Assembly: GCF_040182365.1 (NCBI RefSeq)
Contig: NZ_CP144460.1
Coordinates: 248,001 to 312,000, forward strand
Reading direction: 5' to 3'
Origin: Xanthomonas sp. 10-10
Lineage (GTDB): Bacteria; Pseudomonadota; Gammaproteobacteria; Xanthomonadales; Xanthomonadaceae
Length of the DNA stretch: 64,000 bases
Part shown: one piece after another, positions 9,401 to 17,735 of the stretch
Layout of the letters: each line of letters starts with the position of its first letter
How positions within the stretch are numbered: the stretch's first letter is position 1
Made by a program: the position numbers and the translations under genes
Notes under the pieces: generated by a model
What the model saw: only the letters and a program-made list of their open reading frames with translations
Told to the model about the DNA's origin: nothing
Databases searched by the model: none

Positions 9401-10428
9401 TGATCAAGTTCTCTACCTTGGCGTTCACCGGCGCCTTGCTGCTGGCACCGCTCTCGGCCATGGCCGACCACATTGCCGACAACATGCTGCTGCTGCAGAC
9501 CGCCTCCGGCGGCTGGTCCAAGCAGTACAAGGGCGTGGCCGTCGACTACACCCGCACCTTCACCGCTGCGGAAATCGCCGAGCTGCAGCAACCCGGGCGC
9601 AAGGACGACGCCACCATCGACAACAAGGCCACCACGTACGAAATCACGTACCTGTCCACCGCCTTCAAGAACGAGAAGAATCCCAAGTACATCGCCGCCG
9701 CCCGCCGCGGCGTGGACTACCTGCTCAAGGCGCAGTACGCCAACGGCGGCTGGCCGCAGTTCTACCCGGACCTGTCGTCCTACCACCACCAGATCACCTA
9801 CAACGACGACGCCATGGTGCGCGTGCTCAACCTGCTGCAGGACATCGGCGAGGGCAAGGGCGACGCCGGCGCGCAGCTGCGTGGCAGCCACGGCGCCAAG
9901 TCCACCCAGGCGGTGGCCAAGGGGCTGGAATGCGTGCTCGCCACCCAGGTCAAGATCGGCGGCACGCTCACCATCTGGGGCGCGCAATACGACGAGGTCA
10001 CGCTCAAGCCGGCCAAGGCGCGCGCGTACGAGCTCGCGTCGCTGGCCTCCAGCGAGTCGGTCAGCATCGTGCGCTTCCTGATGCGCCAGCCCAACCCGTC
10101 GGCCAAGATCAAGACCGCCGTGCAGGCGGCCGGTGTCTGGTTCGACACCCACCGCATGCGCGACCTGGCCACCAAGAAGATCGACGACCCCACCCAGGAA
10201 ACCGGCAAGGACGTGATCCTCGTCGCGCAACCGGGCGCCTCGCTGTGGGCACGCTTCTACGACCTGCAGAATCAACGCCCCTTGTATGCCAACCGCGACG
10301 GCAAGGCCCTGACCGACTACATGCAGGTGCCCAACGAGCGCCGCGTGGGTTATGCCTGGCACGGCACCTGGCCGGACAAGTTGTTGAAGGACGACATTCC
10401 CAAGTGGAAGGCCGCAAACGGGCTGTAG
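9400..10428 (+). CDS. Pectate lyase, PL10 family
   Basis: 342 residues from the ATG at 9400 overlapping the pectinesterase stop. Signal peptide FTGALLLAPLSAMADH. PL10 features include NMLLLQTASGGWSKQYKG near the N-terminus, TIDNKATTYEITYL, YANGGWPQFYPDLSSYHHQITYND and the C-terminal RRVGYAWHGTWPDKLL. The family cleaves de-esterified polygalacturonate by Ca-dependent beta-elimination with an (alpha/alpha)3 toroid. The pairing and overlap with the pectinesterase fit sequential action. A longer in-frame reading upstream overlaps the pectinesterase gene and is rejected, since the signal peptide begins here. Confidence 0.9.
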   Translation: MIKFSTLAFTGALLLAPLSAMADHIADNMLLLQTASGGWSKQYKGVAVDYTRTFTAAEIAELQQPGRKDDATIDNKATTYEITYLSTAFKNEKNPKYIAAARRGVDYLLKAQYANGGWPQFYPDLSSYHHQITYNDDAMVRVLNLLQDIGEGKGDAGAQLRGSHGAKSTQAVAKGLECVLATQVKIGGTLTIWGAQYDEVTLKPAKARAYELASLASSESVSIVRFLMRQPNPSAKIKTAVQAAGVWFDTHRMRDLATKKIDDPTQETGKDVILVAQPGASLWARFYDLQNQRPLYANRDGKALTDYMQVPNERRVGYAWHGTWPDKLLKDDIPKWKAANGL

Positions 10429-10483
10429 TGGACGCAGCCATCGCACCACCGCACGCGGCGCATGCTGGCGCGCGCAGCACGCA

Positions 10484-10510
10484 GGCACGGCATGTACGCT
10501 CGTACGTGCC
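10484..10510. repeat. Hairpin in the lyase-LamG spacer
   Basis: GGCAC...GTACG-ct-CGTAC GTGCC, an interrupted palindrome in the 205-bp spacer 10429-10633. It could be a processing or attenuation structure. Nothing else recognisable is in the spacer, which has several further GC-rich inverted repeats. Confidence 0.45.
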
Positions 10511-10633
10511 GGCCCGCGTGCCCGCCGCCAAGCGTGCGCCGCGTGCTGCGTTGCGGTGGCAGGTTGCAGTGGCTGCCGCCTGTGCGGTGCGGCAGTGGTT
10601 TTGAAGAATGGTTTTGAACCAGACGAGGTGCGT

Positions 10634-13600
10634 GTGCTGAAGGTTTGGATGGGTTTGTTGTGTCTGATCGCGCTGCCGGCAAGTGCGGCCACCCCCACGG
10701 CACCGGAGTTGCTGTTCCGGGTCTCGGCCGACCGCGACCTGCAGGCCGATGTCGCCCGCGGCGACGGCGTGCCCAACTTCCGCGACAAGATCGCCCTGGT
10801 GCCCACCGGCAAGCGCGGCAACGCCATCGAATGGGCCGACGACGGCGTGCTGTCGTGGAATGCGCCCGGCAACCTCTACACCCAGCGCGGCACGCTGGGC
10901 TTCTTCTGGCGTTCGCGCTACCCGGTGGGCGAGGCGCCATTCGTGATCTTCCGCGTCGGCTACGCCGACCACACCAGCTGGGACATGGCCTGGCTGCGCA
11001 TCGACTGGAACGGCCACGGCTTCGATGCCTTCGTCACCGACGCCAACCTCGCGCGCACCCGTGTCTCGTTCAAGCTCGACAAGAACCCCACTGCCAGCGC
11101 GTGGACCCACATTGCCTTCGCCTGGGACGAAACCCGCGGCGTGCGCCTGTATGTCGATGGCAAGGAAGCCGCCCGCGTGGACTGCGGTGCGCCCTGCACC
11201 AACGGCGGCGCGCTCGACTTCGACGCCGCGCTGGACCAGTTCGGCCTGGCCGGCCGCGTGATGTCGCCGCACCAGGTGCAGAGCCGCTACAACTTCCTGC
11301 GCGGCAGCGACTTCGACGAGATCCGCATCTACGACCGCATGCTCGACGCCAGCGGCGCCGCCGCACTCGCCCGCCTGCAGGAGCCCACCACCGCTGAAGC
11401 ACCCAGCGGCGACGCGCAACACGCCGCCTTCCTGCACCGCTACGGCTGGGACAACGGCCACGCACCGCCCGCACTCACCGCACCGGTCACCCGCATCCGC
11501 AAGGTGGAATTCACCGACGCACGCGACCTCAAGCAATGGATGTGGAAGGCCACCGACGGCATTGCCGAGACCACCTGGCCCGGCGTCTACAACCGCTCGC
11601 GCCTGCCGGGGCGTAACGACTACTTCCAGCTGCCGGACTGGAACACCTACGTCGAAGGCGGCAAGGCGCTGGACCTCACCCTGCCGGACGAGCCGGTCAA
11701 CCGCATCGAGCTGCGCGGCGCCGCCTATGGCCAGGCCAGCTACACCGCGCCCGCTGCCGGCGATGCCACCACCGCGCAGGCACAGCCGCTGTTCGACCGC
11801 AAGCAAGGCGTAGTGCGCAGCGTGGACCAGTTCCCCGAGCGCCGCGGCGGCACGCTGCGCTTTGCCAACACCGCGCAGGAAACCCCCATCCAGGAAATCT
11901 GGGCCTACAACGTGCAGCCCGGCGAGGTGCCCAAAGGCAGCGCGCAACTCAGCTACACCGTGCGCAGCGACATCCAGCCCGACTACGACAACCTCGCCCC
12001 CCTGCGCGATGTCATCGCCGGCCGCTACCCGCCGGGCGAGCGCCAGACCGTGGTCGCCCTGCCCACCAAGGCGCCGGCGCGCAAGCGCCCCAGCGACAAG
12101 GCCGCAGCAAGCGCGCAGCAGCCCATCGTGCACATCCTGGTGCCGTCCAGCCTGGGCAACCCGCCGCCGGACCAGGCGCTGATGCGCAGCTGGTCCTACG
12201 GCTGGGAGAACATGCACGACGGCCTGGACGGCATCGCCATCACTTTGCCTGCGCTCAACCTGCCGGCCACCCACAACGGCAGCATCCCGCTCAACATCCG
12301 CATCAAGGACCCCATCTGGCCCGCGCGCGACATGATCGACGTTTCGGTCGCCGTCGCCCCCGGGCAGGCCCGCACGCTATGGCTGGACCTGCGCGACAGA
12401 ATCCTCAGCAACGACAGCCTGATGCTCAGCATCGCCGCCGCCGCGCCCGGCTTCGATGCCAACGCGCTCGACGGCACCCAGCTGCAACTGGTGTTCAAGC
12501 CGCGCAATGAGGCCATCAAAGAGCACGTGGCCGACCGCTTCAACCAGGTCAAGGACAACTGGGGCTTTCTGGTGGAAGAGCACACCACCTCCAAGCGCCA
12601 GCTGCTCTACAAGCGGCTGGATGCCGACATCACCGACCTGCTGCGCGTCGACCCGGACCACGCCCTCGGCCGCCAGTACTGGAACGACATCAGCTACGCC
12701 AACCAGGGCACGTTGCCCGTGGACCTGCCCACCGTGCCCAAGGGCGTGCCCGCCTGGGCGTTCTGGCAGCTGCAAGACCTCAGCGCCACCCGCCGCTACA
12801 TCCGCTGGTGGATCGAGCAGCGCCAGGTGGCCTACGGCGATTTCGGCGGCGGCATCTCCGACGACTCGGACCTGGTGCAGCAATGGCCCGGCGTCGCGCT
12901 GATGGGCGTGGACCCGGACATGCTCAACGCCTCCATGCTGGCGCTGTCCGAGGCCAACTACCGCAACGGCATGTTCACCAACGGCCTGTCCACCATCGAA
13001 ACCGACGAGCTGCACTCGTATGAGGAGGGCATCAACCTCAACAGCGCCCTGCTGTACCTCAACTGGGGCGACCCGCGCACCGTCGAGCGCCTGATGCAAA
13101 CGGTGAAAGCCTTCGACACCATCATCCAGGTCAACCCGCAAGGCCACCTGCTGTTTGCCAGCAACTGGTTCGGCGGCCGCAAGGTCTACCGCGAGCCCAA
13201 CTGGCAATGGCAAAAGCCGTACTCCTTCCCCATCGTGCACCCGGCCATCCTGCTGGGCGGCTATAACGCCGACCCCAACAGCCGCCGCATCGTCACCGGC
13301 CTGGCAGACGGCTATCTCGCCCATGCCTACACCAACGCCAAGGGCAACTGGGCGCTGCCCAACGAGATCAACTGGCAAACCGGCAAAACCCGCGGCGGCG
13401 AACTGTTCGAAGGCAGCGGCGGCGCCGACACCTTGCACACCTTCTGGGCCGCCTACCGCTTCACCGGCGAGCAGCGCTATCTCAAGCCCATCGACTACCG
13501 CGTCGCCAACAGCGGCCCCAACGGCCTCTCCCTGCTCAACGAAAACTTCCTCGACGTCATGGGCAAGCGCAGCGACTGGAGCGGCAAGCTCATCGACGCC

Positions 13601-14512
13601 GCCAACAAGGACGACGGCAGCGCCCCGGACTTCCCGCACCACGTGGCCTGGGAGCAAACCGGCAACCTCGAGTATCTCGCCGCCATTTACCGCAGCGAGG
13701 CAAGAGAGAAACTGCAGAACTTCTACATGAACACCGAAGGCCACTGGTGGAGCGACCGCGTGGAATCCCCCACGGTCAACCTGCAGCGCGCACGCCTTGG
13801 CGGCGTGGCCCTCAAGCGCAACCAAACCTATCCCGGCCACACCGTGAGCTGGCGCTTCGCCGACCCAGAGGCCGCAACCCAGGTCGCCATCGCCATCCCC
13901 GCACCCCGGCAAGACCGCTTCACCGTCATCGCCTACAACACCTCCAACAAGGCGCAGCGCGCCAGCATGACCGGCTGGAACGTCGCCCCCGGCCAATGGC
14001 GCATCACCCAAGGCGTGAGCAAAGCCAATGACGGCAAGCTCGACAGCAACACCAAAAAACAAGAGGCCGCTTTCGAAAAAAGCGCTTCCATCGACATCGA
14101 CTTCCCCGCAGGCCGCACCACCGTCCTGCAGCTCGAACGCATTGCAGCCACCACCCCTGTCGAACTACGCCCGGACCTGGGCATTGGCCACGGCGATGTG
14201 CGCGTGACCGCGGACGCCATCGAGGTGACCGTGCATAGCCTCGGTCATGCCGACGCACCGGCCGGGTTTGTGGTGCTGGAGGATGCGCGTGGGAAGGAGT
14301 TGGCGCGGGGCGCGTTTCCGGCACTCGCGGCACCACGCGATCTGCAGCCAATCACCACGCAGGTACGCCTGCCACTAACCAACGCGGCAAATCTAAAAAC
14401 CGCGCAATTGCGTGTGGTGACCGAAAGCAACACCCCAGAGATTACCGACCTCAACAATAATCTAGCTCTACCCACCCCAGCCAAGCCGGCAACCGCAAAA
14501 AACAGCCAATAA
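10634..14512 (+). CDS. Large secreted LamG-domain protein of the pectin locus, unknown activity
   Basis: 1292 residues from GTG at 10634. This start gives a clean signal peptide (LKVWMGLLCLIALPASA) and has GAGG 7 nt upstream. Residues about 60-260 form a laminin-G/concanavalin-like domain (WTHIAFAWDETRGVRLYVDG, FDEIRIYDRMLD), which usually binds glycans. The rest is about 1000 residues with long helical, Trp-rich stretches (RRYIRWWIEQRQVAYGDFGG, DELHSYEEGINLNSALLYLN), suggestive of an alpha/alpha toroid as in polysaccharide lyases or hydrolases. The C-terminus has a beta-rich domain. I cannot assign a catalytic family. It lies in the same direction after the pectate lyase, so a role in pectin or side-chain breakdown is inferred. 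Confidence 0.75.
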   Translation: MLKVWMGLLCLIALPASAATPTAPELLFRVSADRDLQADVARGDGVPNFRDKIALVPTGKRGNAIEWADDGVLSWNAPGNLYTQRGTLGFFWRSRYPVGEAPFVIFRVGYADHTSWDMAWLRIDWNGHGFDAFVTDANLARTRVSFKLDKNPTASAWTHIAFAWDETRGVRLYVDGKEAARVDCGAPCTNGGALDFDAALDQFGLAGRVMSPHQVQSRYNFLRGSDFDEIRIYDRMLDASGAAALARLQEPTTAEAPSGDAQHAAFLHRYGWDNGHAPPALTAPVTRIRKVEFTDARDLKQWMWKATDGIAETTWPGVYNRSRLPGRNDYFQLPDWNTYVEGGKALDLTLPDEPVNRIELRGAAYGQASYTAPAAGDATTAQAQPLFDRKQGVVRSVDQFPERRGGTLRFANTAQETPIQEIWAYNVQPGEVPKGSAQLSYTVRSDIQPDYDNLAPLRDVIAGRYPPGERQTVVALPTKAPARKRPSDKAAASAQQPIVHILVPSSLGNPPPDQALMRSWSYGWENMHDGLDGIAITLPALNLPATHNGSIPLNIRIKDPIWPARDMIDVSVAVAPGQARTLWLDLRDRILSNDSLMLSIAAAAPGFDANALDGTQLQLVFKPRNEAIKEHVADRFNQVKDNWGFLVEEHTTSKRQLLYKRLDADITDLLRVDPDHALGRQYWNDISYANQGTLPVDLPTVPKGVPAWAFWQLQDLSATRRYIRWWIEQRQVAYGDFGGGISDDSDLVQQWPGVALMGVDPDMLNASMLALSEANYRNGMFTNGLSTIETDELHSYEEGINLNSALLYLNWGDPRTVERLMQTVKAFDTIIQVNPQGHLLFASNWFGGRKVYREPNWQWQKPYSFPIVHPAILLGGYNADPNSRRIVTGLADGYLAHAYTNAKGNWALPNEINWQTGKTRGGELFEGSGGADTLHTFWAAYRFTGEQRYLKPIDYRVANSGPNGLSLLNENFLDVMGKRSDWSGKLIDAANKDDGSAPDFPHHVAWEQTGNLEYLAAIYRSEAREKLQNFYMNTEGHWWSDRVESPTVNLQRARLGGVALKRNQTYPGHTVSWRFADPEAATQVAIAIPAPRQDRFTVIAYNTSNKAQRASMTGWNVAPGQWRITQGVSKANDGKLDSNTKKQEAAFEKSASIDIDFPAGRTTVLQLERIAATTPVELRPDLGIGHGDVRVTADAIEVTVHSLGHADAPAGFVVLEDARGKELARGAFPALAAPRDLQPITTQVRLPLTNAANLKTAQLRVVTESNTPEITDLNNNLALPTPAKPATAKNSQ

Positions 14513-14527
14513 CCCAACACACCAATC

Positions 14528-14551
14528 CCTTCTCCCGCACGCGGGAGAAGG
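14528..14551. terminator. Perfect 11-bp hairpin after the LamG gene
   Basis: CCTTCTCCCGC-AC-GCGGGAGAAGG, 15 nt after the stop codon. The family is frequent in Xanthomonas spacers and may act as a terminator or mRNA stabiliser. Confidence 0.6.
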
Positions 14552-14699
14552 TGCCCGAAGGGCGGATGAGGGCAAACCCGATAAACCCAGCAATCAACCG
14601 CGCAAGCGCATTGACGCAACCCAAAAACTCGGCGAGGATCAAGTAACGCAGTATGTAATGCAGCCGCAAAGCCACACATTTCTTCAGGGGGAAGAAACA

Positions 14700-14909
14700 A
14701 TGTTGAGCAAGGCATGGAGCATCGTGGCACTGAGTGTGGTCGCAATCGGTTTGTTTACCGCATCCGCGCAAGCGCGCGTCAGGGCCGCCGGCACGCACCA
14801 CACCACCAGTCACGGCGGCCACTACAGCGCAGGCCACGGCGCCTCGCACAAAGGTGGCAGCTACCGCAGCACAAGTACCAACAACCACTATCGGCGTCAC
14901 AAGTCCTAG
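14700..14909 (+). CDS. Small exported His/Gly/Ser-rich protein
   Basis: 69 residues. The start at 14700 follows AGGGGGAAGAA. The N-terminus is a signal peptide (SIVALSVVAIGLFTASAQA); the mature part is about 45 residues rich in His, Gly and Ser (HHTTSHGGHYSAGHGASHKG) with a basic end. The composition could bind metal, but there is no motif to prove it. Not recognised. Confidence 0.65.
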   Translation: MLSKAWSIVALSVVAIGLFTASAQARVRAAGTHHTTSHGGHYSAGHGASHKGGSYRSTSTNNHYRRHKS

Positions 14910-14969
14910 CAGGCCTCAAGCCAACGCCACTCGGAAGTGCTGCGTAATGCAAGAACTAGGACGCGAAGA

Positions 14970-15353
14970 ATGCGCTATCAAAAACTCCTGAAGCTGCTCG
15001 CCGGCCTCGCCGGCGTCATGCTCGCGGCGACAGGCGCCCTGCTAGTGGCGCTGGTTGCAGCAGGCCAGGTACGTGAAGGACAGACGGGCACATTGATCAG
15101 CGGCATTGGATTTCTGGTGATGGCCGCTCCCGCGCTGGCAATGCCGTTTTCCTTACGCGTCGCCAAGCGATTGCTGATGCTGACATTGTCTTGTCTCGCG
15201 GCATTGGCGATCTGGCTTTCCTTCTGGCCGAAAGAAGGCGTCACGCCGACGCTTCAGCTGCGAGTCGCTGTCCTTGCATTTCCTGCACTCCTAATACTCC
15301 GCATGCTGCTGGCTCGCCATCGCAAGATGACGAAGCTTAGTACTGACAGTTGA
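14970..15353 (+). CDS. Small membrane protein, four predicted helices
   Basis: 127 residues starting MRYQKLLKLLAGLAG, chosen over an upstream ATG because of AGGACGCGAAGA before it. Four hydrophobic segments at about residues 10-32, 40-60, 66-85 and 93-112, with a basic tail. Not recognised. It is the last gene before the attC array; its stop lies at the edge of the first attC-like sequence. Confidence 0.6.
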   Translation: MRYQKLLKLLAGLAGVMLAATGALLVALVAAGQVREGQTGTLISGIGFLVMAAPALAMPFSLRVAKRLLMLTLSCLAALAIWLSFWPKEGVTPTLQLRVAVLAFPALLILRMLLARHRKMTKLSTDS

Positions 15354-15400
15354 TTCGAACAGCAGCCGCGACGTGGTGCCACTCAATTCAAGCGCTAGGA
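15354..15400 (+). repeat. Degenerate attC-like end marking the start of the cassette array
   Basis: The right half, CACTCAATTCAAGCGCTAGG, resembles the 3' arm of the attC sites that follow (AATTCAAGCGTTAGGC). The left arm is diverged. It plausibly marks the upstream boundary of the first cassette; weak on its own. Confidence 0.4.
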
Positions 15401-15406
15401 AAATCG

Positions 15407-15607
15407 ATGGATATGATTCGCGTCACCTCGTCAGCCATCAGCGCTATTGGCTACGACCCGGCTAGCATGCGTATGAAAATTCAATTCGTGCAGGGCCACA
15501 CATACGACTTCTGCGATGTGCCCTCGCACGTATTTCAGGCGTTTCGCAATGCGGGGTCAAAAGGCCGTTACTACAACGATCACATCCGTGACCGCTATCA
15601 GTGCTAA
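15407..15607 (+). CDS. KTSC-domain protein (cassette 1)
   Basis: 66 residues, MDMIRVTSSAISAIGYDPAS, then RMKIQFVQGHTYDFCDVPSHVFQAF, ending GRYYNDHIRDRYQC. The pattern V-S-S-I-x-x-I-G-Y-D and Y-x-Y-x-x-V-P, with a Gly-rich turn, is that of the short KTSC domain (PF13619), often a stand-alone protein or fused to other enzymes; its role is unknown. SD CTAGGAAAAT is supplied by the preceding attC-like end. It is followed by a recognisable attC, so it is the first cassette gene. Confidence 0.75.
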   Translation: MDMIRVTSSAISAIGYDPASMRMKIQFVQGHTYDFCDVPSHVFQAFRNAGSKGRYYNDHIRDRYQC

Positions 15608-15627
15608 CTGCTGGGCTTTGGGTGTGT

Positions 15628-15686
15628 CCTAGCAATTCATTCAAGCCGAAGCCACTTCGCGGCATGGCTTAACTCAGGTTTTGGCC
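15628..15686 (+). repeat. attC site 1
   Basis: About 59 bp from CCTAGCAATTCATTCAAGCC to GGCTTAACTCAGGTTTTGGC, folding as a hairpin through AAGCC/GGCTT with the central CTTCGCGG loop region seen in the other sites. R'' and R' are one to two bases from consensus. Confidence 0.65.
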
Positions 15687-15712
15687 TTAATCACAAATGT
15701 GTAGGAGTTAGA

Positions 15713-16159
15713 GTGAAAAACGAGGAGCGCTTCGAGGTCATTATTGAGACGGATGGCGGCGGCATAGATGTAAGGCTGCTCAATGAATTTTTCTACAATT
15801 TCCGCGCTGCATATGCAGCTGCTATTTTGCACGCTCCCGGCTCAGTTATGACGCCTCAATTTGAATATGAGAATACCGATTGGCTGAGAAGCAATGTAAA
15901 TGGATCGGACTGGAAGCAGATAGCCCATTTTGCTCGGATCGATTTAGGGGAAGGCAACCTTAAGATCGTGGACATCCGACGTGAGAATCCACTCACAATT
16001 ATCTTCTCCGGAGTGTTTGTCGCCTTGGCGGTGGCGGTAATCATCTCCGGTGGTGAGCTCAAAGCTGGCCCTTTGAAAGTGAAGTTGCCTCCGCTTGGAG
16101 AAGGGATCGCGAAGCTTCGGCAGGCCCTCGGGCGGCCGCCCGGACGCGGCGAGGACTGA
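15713..16159 (+). CDS. Cassette protein with one membrane segment, unknown
   Basis: 148 residues from GTG at 15713, with TAGGAG 6 nt upstream. The N-terminal half is mixed alpha/beta (ERFEVIIETDGGGIDVRLLN); there is one hydrophobic segment at about residues 98-115 (PLTIIFSGVFVALAVAVIIS) and a short basic C-terminal tail. Base composition is AT-richer than the flanking core genes. It sits between attC1 and attC2 with the stop codon 2 nt before attC2, the compact cassette arrangement. No family recognised; a membrane-anchored accessory protein. Confidence 0.7.
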   Translation: MKNEERFEVIIETDGGGIDVRLLNEFFYNFRAAYAAAILHAPGSVMTPQFEYENTDWLRSNVNGSDWKQIAHFARIDLGEGNLKIVDIRRENPLTIIFSGVFVALAVAVIISGGELKAGPLKVKLPPLGEGIAKLRQALGRPPGRGED

Positions 16160-16160
16160 G

Positions 16161-16220
16161 GTCTAACACTTCGTCCAAGCCGACACCACTTCGCGGCGCG
16201 GTTTAAATCAGGTGTTAGGC
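16161..16220 (+). repeat. attC site 2
   Basis: 60 bp with good core sites: R'' GTCTAAC at 16161-16167 and R' GTTAGGC at 16214-16220. The arms CCAAGCCG and CGCGGTTT pair around the CACTTCGCGG centre. Confidence 0.8.
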
Positions 16221-16234
16221 CGCACAGCACAATT

Positions 16235-16660
16235 ATGGTAATTGCCCGCGAACCTCTTCGAATACACCAAATGAACTCTCTGCCGAGCAATGATCCCAGC
16301 ATCCTAGACGTCGCCACTGAGCTCCGTCGCTACGACGAGGCATGCGCCGAACTGTTGTCGCTCCTGAGACGTCAGAAGCGGACGCGGCAAGAGGACCATC
16401 TCTGCATCAATGGCTACGCAGAACTTAAGAGACAACTTAAACGTGATTCCGCGCACGGGACCATTAGCGGCGTGAAGCGCAGCATGAGCGATGCGGAGCG
16501 TTTCTTCTTCGAATACGCGGTGAGGCATGCCGCACAAGCCTTGAAGCCAGCAATCAATTATTCACGCGTGATCAAGACTTGGACGTCCGCGGTGTCAAAT
16601 GCCAAATCTGAGATTAAGTACAAGTTGCAAGATTTAGAGAAAAAGCACCCAGGTGCTTGA
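16235..16660 (+). CDS. Cassette protein, unknown, helical
   Basis: 141 residues from ATG 16235; an alternative start at 16271 (MNSLPSNDPS) would be 12 residues shorter. It is largely alpha-helical and charged (ATELRRYDEACAELLSLLRR, KSEIKYKLQDLEKKHPGA) with no membrane segment. Placed between attC2 and a degenerate attC3 in the same orientation as the other cassette genes. Not recognised; it could be a small regulator or partner protein. Confidence 0.6.
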   Translation: MVIAREPLRIHQMNSLPSNDPSILDVATELRRYDEACAELLSLLRRQKRTRQEDHLCINGYAELKRQLKRDSAHGTISGVKRSMSDAERFFFEYAVRHAAQALKPAINYSRVIKTWTSAVSNAKSEIKYKLQDLEKKHPGA

Positions 16661-16710
16661 GCTTCCAGTCTACTTGCCTTAAGGCCCGATCAACCACGCC
16701 AAGTGAGATC

Positions 16711-16811
16711 CAAAAAATTCTTCAAGCCGAGACCGCTTCGCGGCTTGGGTTGAATCGTGACGTATACCAGCACACCGTGCCGCGCTGCAGTCCGGCCTAA
16801 CTCAAGCGTTT
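16711..16811 (+). repeat. Degenerate or split attC site 3
   Basis: The left part, AAATTCTTCAAGCCGAGACC, resembles the R''-L'' arm and CTTCGCGGCTTGGGTTGAAT the hairpin. About 45 bp later GGCCTAACTCAAGCGTTTCG resembles a second right arm. This reads as two overlapping or one interrupted attC; R' has drifted to GTTTCGC. Confidence 0.45.
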
Positions 16812-16835
16812 CGCGCCTTCGACGAAATTTATCCC

Positions 16836-17630
16836 ATGAGCATAAAGTTTCTAGAAACCAGATTCGACAAGGCCAACTATCTGGTCAATTTGCTTGTTGC
16901 TCATGCGACTGGAGGCTCTGCAGATTCGGCAGAGTACGAGAATCTTCGGAAGGAGCTTCTCGCAGATCCCGAGGTGGCTCCGTTGATGCCAGCTTTCGTA
17001 CTGACGAATCGCAATCTCGCATCGTTCTGGGGGTTTATTAAGTCGAAGTATGGTACCTATGCTGAACGTCGCACCTATCTTTCTGAGGAATTCACTGCGC
17101 TGTTAGACCAGCTGGAGTTCGGCAGGCCAGCGTTGAGGGTAGTGACTGAACTACCCGATGGAGAAAGACCTGTTACCACAAGGAACAAGCGCAAAGTCTT
17201 CATCGTTCATGGCCGCGACAATGAGACAAAGCAGGAGGTCGCAAGATTCATTGAAAGAGTCGGGCTGCAGTCGATTATTCTTCACGAGCAAGCGAGTGCG
17301 GGCATGACAATCATTGAAAAGATCGAAAGGTACGCAAACGAGGCTGATTTTGCGTTGATTCTTTACACGCCTTGCGATCTTGGACGCGGAGTGCACGAGG
17401 GCAAGTTTGCTCCGAAGAGTCGTGCGCGACAGAACGTCGTTTTCGAACACGGTTATTTGATGGCAAAGCTCGGTCGAGAAAACGTATGTGCACTAGTCAA
17501 AGGTGAGATCGAAACACCAAATGACATCAGCGGTGTCGTCTATGTCGGCCTGGACGCTAACGGCGCTTGGAAAAGCGAAGTGTCTAAAGAGCTCGCTGCC
17601 TGCGGCTACAAGCTGGAGAGATTCTTCTAG
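16836..17630 (+). CDS. TIR-like nucleotide-binding protein (PF10137 type), putative phage-defence NADase
   Basis: 264 residues. The C-terminal half (about 115-255) opens RKVFIVHGRDNETKQEVARF, continues with ILHEQASAGMTIIEKIERYA and FALILYTPCDLG, then RARQNVVFEHGYLMAKLGRE and ALVKGEIETPNDISGVVYV. This is the 'predicted nucleotide-binding/TIR-like' fold, seen in CBASS and Pycsar effectors; the Glu of VFEHGYL is the expected catalytic residue. The N-terminal 110 residues are helical and not recognised. Family members deplete NAD in phage-infected cells; for this stand-alone version that is inference. It is a cassette between attC3 and attC4, so it would be mobile cargo. Confidence 0.8.
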   Translation: MSIKFLETRFDKANYLVNLLVAHATGGSADSAEYENLRKELLADPEVAPLMPAFVLTNRNLASFWGFIKSKYGTYAERRTYLSEEFTALLDQLEFGRPALRVVTELPDGERPVTTRNKRKVFIVHGRDNETKQEVARFIERVGLQSIILHEQASAGMTIIEKIERYANEADFALILYTPCDLGRGVHEGKFAPKSRARQNVVFEHGYLMAKLGRENVCALVKGEIETPNDISGVVYVGLDANGAWKSEVSKELAACGYKLERFF

Positions 17631-17658
17631 TTAGAGTCCGTCGGGTGCCGCTCTACGC

Positions 17659-17718
17659 GCCTAACAATTCGTTCAAGCCGACGTTGCTTAGCGGTTCGGC
17701 TTACCTAGGAATTAGTTG
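17659..17718 (+). repeat. attC site 4
   Basis: R'' GCCTAAC at 17659-17665, followed by AATTCGTTCAAGCCG, pairing with CGGTTCGGCTTA. R' is degenerate (ATTAGTTGG). Confidence 0.7.
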
Positions 17719-17735
17719 GAAAAGGAGATACCCAC

